From Brevinema_A sp051647535 (GTDB taxonomy: Bacteria > Spirochaetota > Brevinematia > Brevinematales > Brevinemataceae), in NCBI GenBank assembly GCA_051647535.1, contig JBOFEA010000004.1:186001-250000 (forward strand): a stretch of DNA of 64,000 nt, read 5' to 3'. The position numbers were made by a program, and so were the translations under genes. Positions 62,523-64,000 of the stretch are shown in pieces. The first letter of the stretch is position 1; each line of letters opens with the position of its first letter. The notes under the pieces were generated by a model. The model saw only the letters and a list, made by a program, of their open reading frames with translations, was not told the origin of the DNA and made no database searches.

Positions 62523-63554
62523 CTAATCTTCAATAATATTTTGTTTTTCCAACTGCTCAGCTATTTCAGATAAAATATTACTTTCTATTGCACGGATACA
62601 ATGATCAATCGCACTCTTAAACGCAAGTGCTCCTGAAGAACCATGCCCAATAAAAACAATACCTTTTACACCAAGTAAGGGAGCACCTCCAAAAATTTCC
62701 GGATCTAAAGCATCTTTCACTTTTTGAAAGGCCGGTTTTGCCAGTAATGCTCCAAACAATGTCACCATACTGGATTTAAAAGCTGTTTTAAGCATTTGAG
62801 AAAAACCGGAAGCTGTTCCTTCTATGGCTTTTAAAACAATATTGCCGACAAACCCATCACAAACAATCACATGTGCTTTGCCTTTGAATAATTCTTTACC
62901 TTCAATATTACCGTAGAAATTCAAAAATTCAGATTGTTTCATTGCTTTATGTGTTGCACGAATTAATTTTGATCCTTTGAATTCTTCTTCCCCAACATTA
63001 AGAAGTGCAACTTTTGGAGAAGGAACATTCATCATCATTTGGTAATATATTTTTCCCATAATTCCAAATTTTATCAAATCGGACGTTGTGGTTTCAGAGC
63101 TAGCACCAACATCTAAAAGCATTGAAGGATGAAAAGAAATCCCTTTAGAAAGAAATGTTGCCAACGCAGGTTTTTTAATTCCAGATATTCTTTTTAAAAT
63201 AAGAGAAGCACCAACAACAATAGCCCCTGTATTACCCGGGGAAAAAAATGCATCCAAACGACCTTCATGATGAGCTTTCAGTCCAACAACAATACTTGAA
63301 TTAGGTTTGGAACGTACAGCAAACAAAGGTTCATCTGTCATTAAAATATTATCATCAGCATGCATAATTTGAATATTAGAAGGAACTTCTATTTTGTGTT
63401 GTTTGCATACATTATTTAGAATAGCAGTTAAAATTTTTTCATGACCTATCATTACTATTTCAGCATTAGGATGTTGTAAAGCTCCATCTATACAGCCTTT
63501 AATTAACACAGCAGGTTCTCTTTCTCCGCTTGCAATATCTACACCTATTCTCAT
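62523..63554 (-). CDS. plsX: Phosphate acyltransferase PlsX
   Basis: The 343-residue protein has IGVDIASGEREP near the N-terminus, FFSPGNTGAIVVGA, LDVGASSETTTSDLIKFG, LNVGEEEFKGS, CDGFVGNIVLKAIEG and LLGVKGIVFIGHGSS, all family landmarks. The first motif reads DIASGE where most PlsX have DAMGGD, a noticeable change. PlsX makes acyl-phosphate from acyl-ACP for PlsY. It follows rpmF, the common rpmF-plsX-fabH order. Confidence 0.95.
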   Translation of the reverse strand: MRIGVDIASGEREPAVLIKGCIDGALQHPNAEIVMIGHEKILTAILNNVCKQHKIEVPSNIQIMHADDNILMTDEPLFAVRSKPNSSIVVGLKAHHEGRLDAFFSPGNTGAIVVGASLILKRISGIKKPALATFLSKGISFHPSMLLDVGASSETTTSDLIKFGIMGKIYYQMMMNVPSPKVALLNVGEEEFKGSKLIRATHKAMKQSEFLNFYGNIEGKELFKGKAHVIVCDGFVGNIVLKAIEGTASGFSQMLKTAFKSSMVTLFGALLAKPAFQKVKDALDPEIFGGAPLLGVKGIVFIGHGSSGALAFKSAIDHCIRAIESNILSEIAEQLEKQNIIED

Positions 63555-63591
63555 TTTGCCATCTCCAATACGATAAATATTTATGAAAATT

Positions 63592-63620
63592 AGCGGAGAG
63601 TTTACTATCCACTCTCCGCT
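63592..63620 (-). terminator. Hairpin between rpmF and plsX, likely attenuator
   Basis: AGCGGAGAGT and ACTCTCCGCT form a perfect 10-bp, GC-rich stem with a 9-nt loop, between rpmF and plsX. On the minus strand it is followed by AATTTTC, a weak U tract. It may reduce transcription into the lipid genes relative to the ribosomal gene. Confidence 0.6.
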
Positions 63621-63675
63621 TTAATATCTATTCTTCGCTTTAAAATGAAAATTCATAAATCACGCACGAAAAGTA

Positions 63676-63867
63676 TTAAACTTCCTGCACACCAGCAACA
63701 ACCTGTCTACCTTTGTACATACCACAGGAAGAACAAACTCTGTGTGGGAGTTTTTTTGCACCGCAATCGGAACATGTTGATAAATTCACAGCATCCATTT
63801 TGTAATAACTATTAGATCTTCTGATACGAGAATGACATTTTGACGTTTTCTTTTTAGGTACACCCAT
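63676..63867 (-). CDS. rpmF: 50S ribosomal protein L32
   Basis: The 63-residue protein starts at the ATG at 63867 (GVPKKKTSKCHSRIRRS), with AAGGAG seven bases upstream. Two CxxC pairs (CSDC and CSSC) make it the zinc-binding form. It is the first gene of the rpmF-plsX-fabH cluster. Confidence 0.97.
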   Translation of the reverse strand: MGVPKKKTSKCHSRIRRSNSYYKMDAVNLSTCSDCGAKKLPHRVCSSCGMYKGRQVVAGVQEV

Positions 63868-63913
63868 TGTGCAGCTCCTTGCAAATAGAAACAACTTAAA
63901 AAAGTTTGTTATT

Positions 63914-63942
63914 ATTTTAGCACATAAACCGATATTTGTCAA
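63914..63942 (-). promoter_or_regulatory. Promoter of the rpmF-plsX-fab cluster
   Basis: On the minus strand, TTGACA, a 17-base spacer and TAAAAT, about 47 bases before the rpmF start. It is the only strong promoter I found for the ten-gene run down to gmk. Confidence 0.85.
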
Positions 63943-64000
63943 TAATAATACACAACTTTAACCAATCAACTCTTCTCTATTGCCATCTTCACATATTATA

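Noticed and set aside
1..64000. tRNA, rRNA, tmRNA, riboswitch, insertion sequence or attachment site
   Set aside because: I looked for T-loop-like motifs in the intergenic gaps, for GC-rich RNA islands, and for transposase or integrase motifs, and saw none; a covariance-model search would be needed to exclude short RNAs.

Overview
The window is AT-rich chromosomal DNA (roughly one third G+C by eye) from a diderm, flagellated bacterium that most resembles a spirochaete. The pointers are a flgN-flgK-flgL-fliW-csrA flagellar cluster, a FliN/FliY switch protein, many Sec-exported or lipobox-bearing envelope proteins, several small outer-membrane beta-barrel candidates, a UPF0164/PorV-like barrel, and PilZ, DUF4398 and LysM proteins. 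I cannot place it to genus; a low-GC Spirochaetota lineage (Brevinema- or Brachyspira-like) is a guess. I see no tRNA or rRNA gene, no CRISPR array, no insertion sequence and no prophage. Essentially the whole window is ordinary vertically inherited housekeeping DNA.

Layout. 1-6.7 kb (minus strand): LysM/DUF4398 lipoproteins, then csrA-fliW-flgL-flgK-flgN. 6.8-8.2 kb: rplY-pth. 8.2-10.3 kb: a barrel protein with a GIY-YIG protein, then fliY. 10.4-15.4 kb: recF converging on folC-ogg-SDR and an MGDG-synthase-like glycosyltransferase whose 5' end is tandemly duplicated. 15.8-20.4 kb: two paralogous barrel proteins around lysE, tsf-rpsB and an orphan ABC ATPase. 20.5-27.5 kb: slt, prmC, nadK-recN and a hypothetical gene. 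27.5-31.9 kb: polA and the UPF0164-like barrel. 32.4-38.3 kb: murC-TPR-PilZ-LapA-radA, then infC-rpmI-rplT. 38.4-43.6 kb: an exported arylsulfotransferase-like protein, pyrG, a mannose-1-phosphate guanylyltransferase and small proteins. 43.8-48.8 kb: lysS, pheS, pheT. 48.9-52.8 kb: a polyprenyl-phosphate sugar transferase and gyrA. 53-55.3 kb: tenA and an unusual nadE. 55.3-63.9 kb (minus strand): rpmF-plsX-fabH-two secreted paralogs-fabG-fabF-rnc-yicC-gmk.

Regulatory grammar is uniform. Most intergenic regions contain a sigma-70 type promoter, close to TTGAAA-N17-TATAAT. Convergent gene pairs usually share one bidirectional hairpin terminator. Several computed reading frames begin inside these promoters or terminators, so I moved their starts to downstream codons with good ribosome binding sites.

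No clearly new multi-gene system is visible. The most informative oddities are: a NAD synthetase whose glutaminase domain has lost its catalytic residues; a GyrA with Asn at the position equivalent to E. coli Asp87; a DNA polymerase I without proofreading motifs; a decayed tandem duplication of a gene start; two long perfect palindromes in promoter regions; a G9 tract with a distant inverted partner; an apparently leaderless prmC; and two secreted paralogs in a fatty-acid operon that lacks acpP and fabD.
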